Shown here: piece by piece, positions 16,473 through 25,016 of the stretch
How the letters are laid out: each line of letters opens with the position of its first letter
Numbering within the stretch: the first letter of the stretch is position 1
The notes under the pieces: generated by a model
What the model was told of the DNA's origin: nothing
What the model saw: only the letters and a program-made list of their open reading frames with translations
The model's database searches: none
From: Bacteroidetes bacterium MedPE-SWsnd-G2
Lineage (GTDB): Bacteria > Bacteroidota > Bacteroidia > Flavobacteriales > Flavobacteriaceae
Direction: 5' to 3'
Assembly (NCBI GenBank): GCA_001874335.1
Contig: MPDE01000006.1
Coordinates: 124,001-188,000, forward strand
DNA length: 64,000 bases
Program-made: the position numbers and the translations under genes

Positions 16473-17183
16473 ATGACTTTAAAACATTTTAAATCAAAAG
16501 ACAGGGGCTATGCCAATCATGGTTGGCTAAAATCATATCATACATTTAGTTTTGCAGATTATTATAATCCAAACCAAATGAATTTTGGGGCATTAAGGGT
16601 TTTAAATGATGATATAGTAGCTCCTAAAATGGGATTTGGAACTCATCCTCATAAAAACATGGAAATAATTTCCATTCCCTTAAAAGGGGCTTTAAGTCAC
16701 AAGGACAATATGGGTAATAAACGTGCAATTGAAGAAAATGAAGTTCAGGTCATGTCTGCGGGAACAGGGTTAACACATTCTGAGTTTAATGACAGTCAAA
16801 CAGATGATGTTAATTTTTTTCAACTATGGATAATCCCAGAGTTTCAGGATGTAAAGCCAAGATATGAACAAAAGAAATTTGATAGGGTTGAAGATCAAAT
16901 TCAATTGATGGTTACGCCACGTGATGATAAACATACCAACACTTTATGGATCAATCAAAAAGCATATATTTCAAAAGCTTCATTTAATACAGTTAACAGT
17001 TTGAATTACAATTTGCATAATGCGAAAAATGGAGTTTTCGCGATGGTGATTCGGGGAGAGGTTGTATGCAATGATTTGGTTTTGAATGAAAGAGATGCTG
17101 TAGGAGTTTGGGAAACGAATAAAGTGAATTTTAAATCGAAAGGAAGCTCCGAAATCCTAATAATAGAGGTACCAATGCTATAA
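16473..17183 (+). CDS. pirin family protein (YhhW type)
   Basis: Second bicupin, 236 aa, closer to E. coli YhhW quercetinase than its neighbour. Visible features are KDRGYANHGWLKSYHTFSFADYY at the N-terminus (15 or more residues conserved in the group), GTHPHKNMEIISIPL, LSHKDN and GLTHSEFN. It lies 3 bases after the first pirin and ends the four-gene redox unit. No convincing terminator hairpin follows. Confidence 0.9.
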   Translation: MTLKHFKSKDRGYANHGWLKSYHTFSFADYYNPNQMNFGALRVLNDDIVAPKMGFGTHPHKNMEIISIPLKGALSHKDNMGNKRAIEENEVQVMSAGTGLTHSEFNDSQTDDVNFFQLWIIPEFQDVKPRYEQKKFDRVEDQIQLMVTPRDDKHTNTLWINQKAYISKASFNTVNSLNYNLHNAKNGVFAMVIRGEVVCNDLVLNERDAVGVWETNKVNFKSKGSSEILIIEVPML

Positions 17184-17245
17184 ATTAGATTGCTTTCCAT
17201 GCCCTTTTTATTATGAAAAAATGCGATATTTGTAGTCTGTCTAAT

Positions 17246-17291
17246 AAAATGCGTTTGTTTTTATAGGTTTTAGGATGAAAACAAACATTTT
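17246..17291. repeat. imperfect inverted repeat upstream of CAL67264 gene
   Basis: AAAATGCGTTTGTTTT at 17246-17261 pairs with AAAACAAACATTTT at 17278-17291 apart from a two-base bulge. It lies 41 bases before the ATG at 17333. A near-match -7 box (GATATTTG, 17225-17232) is just upstream, so the repeat would be in the leader of the CAL67264-ettA transcript. Confidence 0.4.
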
Positions 17292-17332
17292 CAATTGCAA
17301 TAAGGTAATTGACTAAACTAAATTTATATCAA

Positions 17333-17515
17333 ATGGCGATGGATAAAAATACAGTCCTTGCATGGGCTACAATTATAATGATTCTTGTTGGATTAGGTTT
17401 AATTGCACTTGGTGCTTTTAAATATCAAGAGGTTGCAGGATGGGGATTTGCCTCTGTAGGGGTAGGTTTTTTTGCTATAGCATGGGTGTTTAATGCTTTA
17501 AAAGGAAGAGTTTAA
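17333..17515 (+). CDS. CAL67264 family membrane protein
   Basis: A 60-aa membrane protein of the flavobacterial CAL67264 family. It has two hydrophobic helices (VLAWATIIMILVGLGLIALGAF and GWGFASVGVGFFAIAWVF) and a short basic tail LKGRV. I prefer ATG 17333 (MAMDKN) to the TTG at 17309, which would add eight unconserved residues. The function is unknown. The ettA start lies 1 base after its stop, so translation of the two is probably coupled. Confidence 0.85.
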   Translation: MAMDKNTVLAWATIIMILVGLGLIALGAFKYQEVAGWGFASVGVGFFAIAWVFNALKGRV

Positions 17516-17516
17516 A

Positions 17517-19208
17517 ATGAGTGACGATAAAAAAATAATTTTTTCAATGTCAGGTCTAACTAAGACCTTTCAAGGTGCAAATACACCTGTTCTTAAAAAT
17601 ATATATCTAAGTTTCTTTTACGGTGCTAAAATCGGAATTTTAGGTTTAAATGGTTCTGGTAAATCTACTTTATTAAAGATTATTGCTGGAGTTGATAATA
17701 ATTATCAAGGTGATGTTGTGTTTTCACAAGATTACTCGGTTGGATACTTAGAGCAAGAACCTCAATTAGATCCCGAAAAAACAGTTTTAGAAGTTGTTAA
17801 AGAAGGCGCGGCAGAAACCGTTGCTATTCTTGATGAATACAACAAGATAAATGACATGTTTGGATTAGAAGAAGTGTATTCTGATGCAGACAAAATGGAA
17901 AAGTTAATGAATCGCCAAGCCGAATTGCAAGATCAAATTGATGCGGCAAATGCTTGGGAACTTGATACCAAATTAGAAATAGCCATGGATGCGTTAAGGA
18001 CTCCAGATGGTGATAAAAAAATAGGTGTGTTATCAGGTGGAGAAAAAAGACGTGTGGCCTTATGCAGATTACTTTTAAAAGAACCAGATGTACTTTTATT
18101 AGATGAGCCTACCAACCACTTAGATGCAGAATCTGTACATTGGTTAGAGCATCACTTAGCACAATATAAAGGAACTGTAATTGCAGTAACTCACGATAGG
18201 TACTTTTTAGATAATGTTGCGGGATGGATTTTAGAACTAGATAGGGGTGAAGGTATTCCTTGGAAAGGAAACTACTCTTCTTGGTTAGATCAAAAATCTA
18301 AACGAATGGCTCAAGAAAATAAGTCGGCATCAAAACGACAAAAAACCTTAGAGCGTGAGTTAGAATGGGTTAGACAAGGAGCAAAAGGTCGTCAAACTAA
18401 ACAAAAGGCAAGGCTTAAAAACTATGATAAGTTAATGAGCCAAGATCAAAAGCAACTTGATGAAAAACTTGAGATATTTATTCCTAACGGACCAAGATTA
18501 GGTACAAATGTTATTGAGGCTTCTGGTGTTAGTAAGGCTTATGATGATAAGTTGCTCTATGAAGATTTAAACTTCAGCTTGCCACAAGCAGGGATCGTTG
18601 GTATTATTGGGCCTAACGGTGCTGGTAAAACTACTATTTTCAGAATGATTATGGGGGAAGAGAACCCTGATAAAGGTGAGTTTAAAGTGGGTGATACTGC
18701 AAAATTAGCTTATGTTGATCAAAGTCACTCGAACATTGATCCTGAAAAAACCATTTGGCAAAATTTTAGCGATGAGCAAGAATTAGTTATGATGGGCGGT
18801 AAGCAAGTAAATTCTAGGGCTTACTTAAGCCGATTTAATTTTAGTGGTTCGGAGCAGAATAAAAAGGTAAAACTCTTATCTGGTGGAGAACGAAACAGAT
18901 TGCACTTAGCCATGACCTTAAAAGAAGAAGGAAATGTGTTGCTATTGGATGAGCCTACCAATGATTTAGATGTCAACACATTAAGAGCGCTTGAAGAAGG
19001 ACTTGAGAACTTTGCAGGTTGTGCCGTAGTAATTTCGCATGATAGATGGTTCTTAGATAGAATTTGTACGCATATATTAGCTTTTGAAGGCGATTCTCAA
19101 GTATATTTCTTTGAAGGTAGTTTTAGTGAGTACGAAGAAAACAAAAAGAAAAGATTAGGTGGTGATTTAATGCCTAAACGAATTAAGTATAAAAAACTTG
19201 TGAGATAA
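17517..19208 (+). CDS. ettA: energy-dependent translational throttle protein EttA (ABC-F)
   Basis: Soluble ABC-F ATPase of 563 aa that binds the ribosomal E site and gates the first elongation step according to ATP/ADP ratio. Two ABC domains are present: Walker A GLNGSGKST at residues 43-51 and GPNGAGKTT in the second half. Signatures LSGGEKRRVALC and LSGGERNRLHLA and two LLLDEPTN Walker B motifs are visible. The linker contains the charged arm region expected of EttA, and there is no C-terminal extension of the resistance-type ABC-F proteins. It is translated directly after CAL67264. Confidence 0.95.
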   Translation: MSDDKKIIFSMSGLTKTFQGANTPVLKNIYLSFFYGAKIGILGLNGSGKSTLLKIIAGVDNNYQGDVVFSQDYSVGYLEQEPQLDPEKTVLEVVKEGAAETVAILDEYNKINDMFGLEEVYSDADKMEKLMNRQAELQDQIDAANAWELDTKLEIAMDALRTPDGDKKIGVLSGGEKRRVALCRLLLKEPDVLLLDEPTNHLDAESVHWLEHHLAQYKGTVIAVTHDRYFLDNVAGWILELDRGEGIPWKGNYSSWLDQKSKRMAQENKSASKRQKTLERELEWVRQGAKGRQTKQKARLKNYDKLMSQDQKQLDEKLEIFIPNGPRLGTNVIEASGVSKAYDDKLLYEDLNFSLPQAGIVGIIGPNGAGKTTIFRMIMGEENPDKGEFKVGDTAKLAYVDQSHSNIDPEKTIWQNFSDEQELVMMGGKQVNSRAYLSRFNFSGSEQNKKVKLLSGGERNRLHLAMTLKEEGNVLLLDEPTNDLDVNTLRALEEGLENFAGCAVVISHDRWFLDRICTHILAFEGDSQVYFFEGSFSEYEENKKKRLGGDLMPKRIKYKKLVR

Positions 19209-19225
19209 GTTTTTAATCTAAAAAC

Positions 19226-19256
19226 AAAAAAGCCAGCAATTATTGCTGGCTTTTTT
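19226..19256 (+). terminator. bidirectional terminator after ettA
   Basis: AGCCAGCAA (19231-19239) and TTGCTGGCT (19243-19251) form a 9-bp stem with a 3-base loop, flanked by A and T runs. It lies between ettA and the convergent small membrane gene. Confidence 0.9.
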
Positions 19257-19267
19257 ATATATAATTT

Positions 19268-19486
19268 TTAATACAAATGACCATCCGTAAAATCTTTATA
19301 TGCATCATCAATGTCTTTTTTTAATTCATCTGTCTCAACCAATTTTTTATTTTCTCTTTTTAGCCTATACATTTTAATCACGGCAGCCCCTATAAAAAAT
19401 ATAAATATCACTGCTGTAATTATTAAAACTACAGATAATTGTTGAGTAGAAACCAAAAAAATGGATGAGGACATAAGTAGTGCCAT
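19268..19486 (-). CDS. small hypothetical membrane protein
   Basis: A 72-aa protein with two hydrophobic helices (ALLMSSSIFLVS and LSVVLIITAVIFIFFIGAAVI). A basic, then acidic, helical tail follows (YRLKRENKKLVETDELKKDIDDAYKD). I start it at ATG 19486 rather than the TTG at 19528, because a TATATTTG box (minus strand, 19518-19525) overlaps the longer N-terminus. It could be a small inner-membrane protein of unknown function. It converges on ettA across a shared terminator. Confidence 0.65.
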   Translation of the reverse strand: MALLMSSSIFLVSTQQLSVVLIITAVIFIFFIGAAVIKMYRLKRENKKLVETDELKKDIDDAYKDFTDGHLY

Positions 19487-19517
19487 AGCTAATAGTATTT
19501 TGATTTGGTTAGGGACA

Positions 19518-19525
19518 CAAATATA
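19518..19525 (-). promoter_or_regulatory. -7 box for the small membrane gene
   Basis: The minus strand reads TATATTTG, an exact TAnnTTTG match, 31 bases before the ATG at 19486. Confidence 0.55.
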
Positions 19526-19603
19526 CAATTAATTTTCAATTTGAATATATCGAATAGCATGTAGTGCTTTTATTGTGAATTGTTTAAAGTTTAAGCTAAT
19601 TGA

Positions 19604-19633
19604 TTGAGATAATATTGGTAATTTGTAGTTTTG
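19604..19633 (+). promoter_or_regulatory. candidate promoter for the 20116-28532 operon
   Basis: TTG at 19604-19606 and TAGTTTTG at 19626-19633 are 19 bases apart, a good Bacteroidota match. It is the only plus-strand match I found in this 587-base gap. If used for the operon it would give a leader of about 480 bases. Confidence 0.4.
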
Positions 19634-20115
19634 ATTGTGTAATCTGTAAAACCGAAAGTTTTCTATTGAATTTTTATCATGCTGATTTCCAGTGGTTTTG
19701 ATGAAAGTCGCTGAAAATCAGTTAAATAAAGATGTAGTTTTTTGATTACATATTAAGTAGGTTTAGGTTTTGTTTTAAGAATATTTTGACTTTTATTTTA
19801 TTTTCCAAGTTTGAATTTAGGTATGCATAATTAGTTTAAATCAAGAGAAAAAAAGAGACGTTAATTTTACCAATTTTATCCAGAAGATGCTTGATAATTA
19901 AGAGCTTAAATTTATGGTGTAACATTACAGTGTTTTTTGCTACAAATATTATGTAGCAATTGATACATCTAAAAAAGGAATCAAATTAACTACGTTTTCT
20001 GGAAGAAGTAGCAAAAATTATGCTTCAATAGCAGATTTTACTTTCATAACCAACAATTTTTCTCGAAATTGCTAAGCATTAAAATACGTTAAACTCACTA
20101 AATACCACTTATAAT
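19634..20115. other. long AT-rich gap before the unknown operon
   Basis: No supported gene was found here. It holds an 8-bp inverted repeat (TTGCTACA at 19937-19944 and TGTAGCAA at 19952-19959, 7-base loop). Just across it runs an open frame of about 50 codons without an ATG, closed by TAA near 20073. That frame could be a chance opening or a gene remnant. The length and the hairpin are compatible with a regulatory leader. Confidence 0.45.
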
Positions 20116-21462
20116 ATGTCTGATGATTTTGATTTATTAGAAACTAATTCAAACGAAAAACAGGAGCAAGTAGATGTCAATTGGGGTCAAGCTATCGACC
20201 AGATGAAATCTAAACTGTCGCAAGAAGATGATCCTGAGTCTCGTCAAAAAATATTAAACGCAACATTAGATGATGTTGTTCATATGGCAGAAAAAGATCG
20301 AACTACGCTTTTAGATGCTATTAAAGACCTTACTGACTATCAGGATGAGGTTGGAATTATATTTGAAAAATTTTCATCTCTAAATGCTGATGAGCAGAAA
20401 ATAATTGACGATGCTCAAAAACGCTTAGAACGTGCCAAAATGGAGTTGGAAGATGCTAATAATGTTCCTGATACTTGGTGGAAAAACCTTTGGGGTAGAA
20501 AAAGTAAAATTAAGAAGGCAGAAGAAGAATTAAATACTGCACAAGGTGTTCGAGATGCGGCAGATAATAAGGCTAAAGCTTTGTTTCAAGAGCGTATTGA
20601 AAGCGCAGATGTTCAAACTTTATTAAGTGAGTTGTCTTTTAAAAGTCAGGCGGCGGTTTCAAGACTTAAAAATAGGGAAGTTGAGATTAAAGAGGTAGAG
20701 GATAAATTGCAAGTTGCAATTGTTGAAGCTACGAAAAATCATACTAAAGCCTTAGAAAAGAAAAAGGAAGTTGAAGATAAGCTAGAGGAGCAATATGCTT
20801 TACTGAAACAAGCAAGACAAGAATTAGATGAAATTGTTGACAAACAGTCTTCTGAGTATGCGCAAGCTATTGGTAAAGTTACTGGTTTAGAGCAAAAAGT
20901 AGAAGAACTTGAAGGATTGAAAAATGCTTACACCACTTTGGCAGCAAGTAAAGATAGTTTTGTACATAAACATAATTTAACCATTAAGGTTTTAACTTCT
21001 TTAAGAAGTAATTTACAAACGCATAGAGCAAAGTTAAAATCGGATACTGAAGAACGATTAAAATATTATGACGGATATGTGGTGGCTTTAAAGGCAAGAA
21101 CAGATCAAGAATTTGCTGCGATATTAGAACACCTTGGAGTAAAAACAGATGAGCATATCGGTGAAACCTTGGCAGCAATGCATACAGCGAGTGCAAGAGC
21201 AAGACAAGACATGATGGATAATATTCCGGTTCACGAAAAAGTGATGCAGGGTGTGTATAGTAGTTATGCCGAAGCGTTGCAGGAAATAAGAACTAAAGAT
21301 GTTGATATTCAGAAAAACTTCGCAGAGCGTTATGGTTTTGATATGAAAGAGATTTTCGAGGATTATTATAAAGCAGATGCTACTGCACCTAAAAATGATG
21401 AGCCAAGCGACGAACCAGATGCACCAGCACCATCAAATGATGAAGACGATCTTTTGTCTTAA
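20116..21462 (+). CDS. long coiled-coil protein of unknown function (operon gene 1)
   Basis: A 448-aa acidic, almost wholly helical protein. Residues about 95-300 are dense heptad coiled coil, interrupted near residue 115-135 by an aromatic segment PDTWWKNLWGRKSK. The C-terminal part (residues 300-420) is helical but not classic coiled coil, followed by a disordered tail rich in aspartate, glutamate and proline. No signal peptide or membrane helix is visible. The overall shape recalls TelA-type tellurite-resistance proteins, but I see no convincing family match. It is the first of seven closely spaced genes that include an AAA ATPase, so a substrate, scaffold or filament role is possible. Confidence 0.8.
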   Translation: MSDDFDLLETNSNEKQEQVDVNWGQAIDQMKSKLSQEDDPESRQKILNATLDDVVHMAEKDRTTLLDAIKDLTDYQDEVGIIFEKFSSLNADEQKIIDDAQKRLERAKMELEDANNVPDTWWKNLWGRKSKIKKAEEELNTAQGVRDAADNKAKALFQERIESADVQTLLSELSFKSQAAVSRLKNREVEIKEVEDKLQVAIVEATKNHTKALEKKKEVEDKLEEQYALLKQARQELDEIVDKQSSEYAQAIGKVTGLEQKVEELEGLKNAYTTLAASKDSFVHKHNLTIKVLTSLRSNLQTHRAKLKSDTEERLKYYDGYVVALKARTDQEFAAILEHLGVKTDEHIGETLAAMHTASARARQDMMDNIPVHEKVMQGVYSSYAEALQEIRTKDVDIQKNFAERYGFDMKEIFEDYYKADATAPKNDEPSDEPDAPAPSNDEDDLLS

Positions 21463-21488
21463 TATATAACTATAACCACTAATTAATT

Positions 21489-22559
21489 ATGAACGTTAAC
21501 CATATTGTAACACCATTAGATTCTGCAGTTCTTGACTCTAAGGAACAATATGTGTTTTATCACAAAATGGTAGATTTTGTGCTAAAGCAGTTAAATCTTA
21601 AAATGGAGGCACTTGAAATATGTAGTGCTCAGGAAATTACATTTTTTAAACAATATTGTGATTTAATACTGTATTCAATTGAAGCCATGCGTATAAAATA
21701 CATGTATGACGAAGAAGAGGATATGAAAATAGATTTAACAGAGTCAGGGTTTCCTAATTATTTAGAATTTAGGTATTTGTTTAATGATTTAGCCTTACGT
21801 GAAAATTACTTGAATAGGCTAACAGATGTTAATGCGTTAAAGGAAGAGTTTTTAGATATTTTATTGCGTCAAAAGAAGTCAATTCCAAGGCCAAAATTAT
21901 ATCAAGCATCTTCAATAATTTATTACACATCTGTTGAGCAGAAATATATATTTAACCGATTTGTTCAGGGTAAGGTTGTTAAATCTGAAGATGCTTCGCA
22001 AGGGGAATATTTAGTGAGTTGGAGCTTTTTTGATGTCGCTCTAAACAGGCCTTTTGTTTGCTATTTGTATTTTGACTATGACGGGAAAAATGTAGACGAT
22101 TGTAAAACTCAATTGTACGACGTTTTAAAACAAAGTGCAGATAGAAAGATGGCATTAGACACTATGGCTTATGGTATAGATAGAAAGCTGACAAAGCTTG
22201 AGCCAAAACGAATTAAACGTATTGACTTGGGGCCAATTCATAATGTATTTGCTAAAGATGAAAATGTAATTACACATCAATTATTGAAGAGTATTTTGAA
22301 TAAAGAAGTACCCTTAGAATCTTTTGCTGTATCGATGAGTATCGATGAAGTGGCGTCTACAGATACGTTTAAGGAAGGTGGTTTTTTCTCAGGTCAGATT
22401 CTTCAAAAGTGGGGAGAAGTGAATAAGAAACCATTAGTTTTTGCACCCCATCGTATGATTCAGTTATTGTATAATAAATGTCCAGAGGCTTTAAATAAAT
22501 TGGCAAAACCTCCTTTTGAAATACCACGTTTAAATATTGAAAAATTGAAAACGATTTAA
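21489..22559 (+). CDS. hypothetical protein (operon gene 2)
   Basis: A 356-aa soluble protein that I do not recognise. The N-terminal half is helical (ending about residue 130, LKEEFLDILLRQKKSIPRPK). The second half contains beta-rich stretches (GEYLVSWSFFDVALNRPFVCYLYFDYDG) and a basic KLEPKRIKRIDLGPIHN linker. There is no signal peptide, membrane helix or known catalytic motif. It starts 26 bases after the coiled-coil gene and 23 bases before a small membrane gene. Its conserved position among proteins of the same unknown system is the only functional clue. Confidence 0.8.
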   Translation: MNVNHIVTPLDSAVLDSKEQYVFYHKMVDFVLKQLNLKMEALEICSAQEITFFKQYCDLILYSIEAMRIKYMYDEEEDMKIDLTESGFPNYLEFRYLFNDLALRENYLNRLTDVNALKEEFLDILLRQKKSIPRPKLYQASSIIYYTSVEQKYIFNRFVQGKVVKSEDASQGEYLVSWSFFDVALNRPFVCYLYFDYDGKNVDDCKTQLYDVLKQSADRKMALDTMAYGIDRKLTKLEPKRIKRIDLGPIHNVFAKDENVITHQLLKSILNKEVPLESFAVSMSIDEVASTDTFKEGGFFSGQILQKWGEVNKKPLVFAPHRMIQLLYNKCPEALNKLAKPPFEIPRLNIEKLKTI

Positions 22560-22582
22560 ACTGATTTTCCCTAGATCAAAGT

Positions 22583-23017
22583 ATGAAATTTAGCTATCAA
22601 CCACCTTTAAAATTTCTTTTTTTAGGTTTACTTTTTATTTTGCTATCAATGGGTAGTATGCTGTTATGGAGTTATAATACTCTAATTTTAAAATTTATTG
22701 GAGTAATGAGTTTTGTGCTGTTATTCACTTTTGGTGTTATGGCGGTTACACACTATTTTAAACATAAAAAGCTAATGTTTGTAGAATTGAATTCTAAAGG
22801 TATTCAAGTACCAATTGAGCATAATTCAAAACAGCAATTATTAACTTATAATGAAATAACAGATGTAGATGAATTTAATCAATTAAGGTCTAAAATGATA
22901 GCCATTGAGTGGCGAGAAACCTATTATTATCTCAATGCTAATTGGCTTCCAAAGGGGGCGCATGAAAAGATATTAGTCGAATTAATACAACAAACATCAC
23001 AACAACCAAATAGATAA
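22583..23017 (+). CDS. small two-helix membrane protein (operon gene 3)
   Basis: A 144-aa protein with two adjacent transmembrane helices (about residues 11-30 and 34-54) and a cytoplasm-type domain of about 85 residues. The sequence LLTYNEITDVDEFNQLRSKMIAIEWRETYYYLNANWLP looks like a small PH-like or bPH beta domain, but that is only an impression. It starts 23 bases after gene 2 and ends 8 bases before the AAA ATPase gene. It may anchor the ATPase at the membrane. Confidence 0.8.
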   Translation: MKFSYQPPLKFLFLGLLFILLSMGSMLLWSYNTLILKFIGVMSFVLLFTFGVMAVTHYFKHKKLMFVELNSKGIQVPIEHNSKQQLLTYNEITDVDEFNQLRSKMIAIEWRETYYYLNANWLPKGAHEKILVELIQQTSQQPNR

Positions 23018-23025
23018 AACAATAC

Positions 23026-25011
23026 ATGGAGCACAATTCAACTTTTCCTATAAAACAATCAGAGCTTAATTCATTAAGAGACGAGGCCTCATCATATTTA
23101 AAAAGTGTGCAATGGGAGCAAGGTCTTAGAGCAAGAAACAAGGATAAAGATGCTAAAGACGATTCGATTTTATTGTATTTATCTCGAGCAAAAAATGGAG
23201 GAAGCAATTCAGAAATAACAACGGTTTCCAAATCTATTTTGGGGTTGAAGAAAAAATTACTTCCAGATTCTGTGGCGTTGCCAGTGCGGTTGAATGAAAC
23301 CTTATTTGCGGTACAAGAAGGACTAACCATAGGGATTTGGATAAAGGACAATTACTATGACGCATCTGGTCTTTCAGCCTTAAACGAAAGAAAATCGGCT
23401 TTAGATAATAGTGGAAAAAGAGAATTTGAAAGTAAGCAGCATACGGCTACTGCTTTTATGTTATTTTCTTTTGCTTATCGTGTGTTACATCAACTTAAGC
23501 CAATGGCTTCTGATGATTTGAGTGTAATGAAAAATAAATTTGCAGGTATTCCTGAGGTGTCCTTTATGTCTCCATTAAAAGGCATAGCATGCAGTTTGTA
23601 TTATTATGATAAGTATTTAAATATACCCGAAATCATAACATCTGATCAAGATGTAGTCGATTTTTCAGTGGTGTATTTTGAGGCGTTAATAGATGAAATT
23701 CAGCTAAGAAAAGGGGCTTTAGAGTATACCGAATCTATCACTGATAGAACCTATAAATTAGAGAAAACTGAATTTGCAATTTCGGGTTGGAATAATGTTT
23801 TTGAAGGAAATGCTAAGAGTGTAGAATTTAACCGTATTAATTTTGAGCAAATTGTTGGTAATAGAGATGCAAAGCACTTTTCCAGACGACTTACAGAGCG
23901 ACTTTTAAGTTATGATTTTACAGAAAAGAAAAATCCATTTCAAGAATTAGGAGGATTTATGCCGGTGTTTATGGGATATGGGATTCCAGGTACAGGAAAA
24001 AGTATGCTTATTGCAGCAATAGCAACACGACTAAAAGATTATTCTGAACAATTAGATATTCCATTTTTGTTTCATCCTATGCCAGATACCTTAATTAGTA
24101 CGTTTCAAGGTGGATCGGCAGAGAAAATGGTCGAGTGGATGAAGCCAATGCAAGATCCCAGTAAGTTGATATTTGCGCCAATTGATGACGCAGAAAACAA
24201 TTTGCAAGAACGCACAACTCAAGGCGTTTCTGCAGGGGTAAAAGAAGTGATAGGTGTCTTTTTAAGATATACTGAAGGAGCTTATGCCGTTAATTATGGT
24301 AATAGTTCTATAGGGTTATTCACGAATTTACCTGAGATGTTAGATAAGGCAGTGATTTCAAGAGTACAAGGCCGATTTAAAATTGATGGAGCGCAATCTC
24401 AAAATGACTTTTTAGACCAGGATTATTTATGGTGGAGTGCTTTAGAAAAGCGTTTGCCAGATTTCGTAAATATGCAAGATCCTGATGCGTATAAGTATTT
24501 GGCAGATCAAGGATTGGCAAAAGATATGGGGGATATTTTGAAGCAAATTGAAAAACCTTCAGAAGGTCGTGTTATGGAAATATATGAGAAAGTAGAGCAA
24601 AAATATCCAACCAATCAACATCAGTTTTTTGCACAGTTATACAAGGATATGCAAACGGTGTTTCCGTTCTTTTCTTCTCGTGACGTTAGAAATATTCAAT
24701 CTGCAATATCTCTACGATTAACAGATTTTGATTTAGAACAAGATTGGTTCGAAAACCCTGAAATTTACTTTAAAAAGGATTATGAAACCAAGTTTAATAT
24801 GTTGCAAGAATTAATGAAATCTAATATGAAAGGACTTAACTTTTCTGAGATTAGAAGACAAGAAGTAATTAGGTATTTAGATAATGTTGCAACCATTGCA
24901 GATACCGACTTTAAACGTAAAGTAGATTCAAGAATAGGACAAATGAAAGTTGATATTTCGGCTCGAAAGTATTTTGATCAAAACCCTTCAACAGACCATT
25001 CAATTTATTAA
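23026..25011 (+). CDS. AAA-family ATPase of unknown function (operon gene 4)
   Basis: A 661-aa protein with one classic AAA module in the middle and long N- and C-terminal extensions. Walker A is GIPGTGKS (residues 319-326). The Walker B region LIFAPIDDAEN has Asp387-Asp388 where Asp-Glu is usual. Sensor 1 lies in FTNLPE near residue 434, and the following ISRVQGRF resembles the RxxGRFD region of classic AAA proteins such as p97, Vps4 and FtsH. The N-terminal 280 residues are not recognisable. Position in a run of unknown membrane and coiled-coil genes suggests a remodelling ATPase at the membrane. Start at ATG 23026 follows gene 3 by 8 bases. Confidence 0.9.
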   Translation: MEHNSTFPIKQSELNSLRDEASSYLKSVQWEQGLRARNKDKDAKDDSILLYLSRAKNGGSNSEITTVSKSILGLKKKLLPDSVALPVRLNETLFAVQEGLTIGIWIKDNYYDASGLSALNERKSALDNSGKREFESKQHTATAFMLFSFAYRVLHQLKPMASDDLSVMKNKFAGIPEVSFMSPLKGIACSLYYYDKYLNIPEIITSDQDVVDFSVVYFEALIDEIQLRKGALEYTESITDRTYKLEKTEFAISGWNNVFEGNAKSVEFNRINFEQIVGNRDAKHFSRRLTERLLSYDFTEKKNPFQELGGFMPVFMGYGIPGTGKSMLIAAIATRLKDYSEQLDIPFLFHPMPDTLISTFQGGSAEKMVEWMKPMQDPSKLIFAPIDDAENNLQERTTQGVSAGVKEVIGVFLRYTEGAYAVNYGNSSIGLFTNLPEMLDKAVISRVQGRFKIDGAQSQNDFLDQDYLWWSALEKRLPDFVNMQDPDAYKYLADQGLAKDMGDILKQIEKPSEGRVMEIYEKVEQKYPTNQHQFFAQLYKDMQTVFPFFSSRDVRNIQSAISLRLTDFDLEQDWFENPEIYFKKDYETKFNMLQELMKSNMKGLNFSEIRRQEVIRYLDNVATIADTDFKRKVDSRIGQMKVDISARKYFDQNPSTDHSIY

Positions 25012-25016
25012 TACTT

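Noticed and set aside
17214-17267. ATG-initiated frame of 17 codons containing two cysteines upstream of the CAL67264 gene
   Set aside because: Too short and without promoter or conserved look; probably chance.
19921-20073. Fifty-codon open frame without ATG before the unknown operon
   Set aside because: Open frames of this length are common by chance in AT-rich DNA, and no start codon or homology is visible. It is kept only as a note in the gap entry.
20116-21462. TelA-type tellurite-resistance protein as the identity of the coiled-coil gene
   Set aside because: Only the general helical shape and an aromatic-basic break agree; I see no specific motif match, and the neighbours differ from what I expect for that family.
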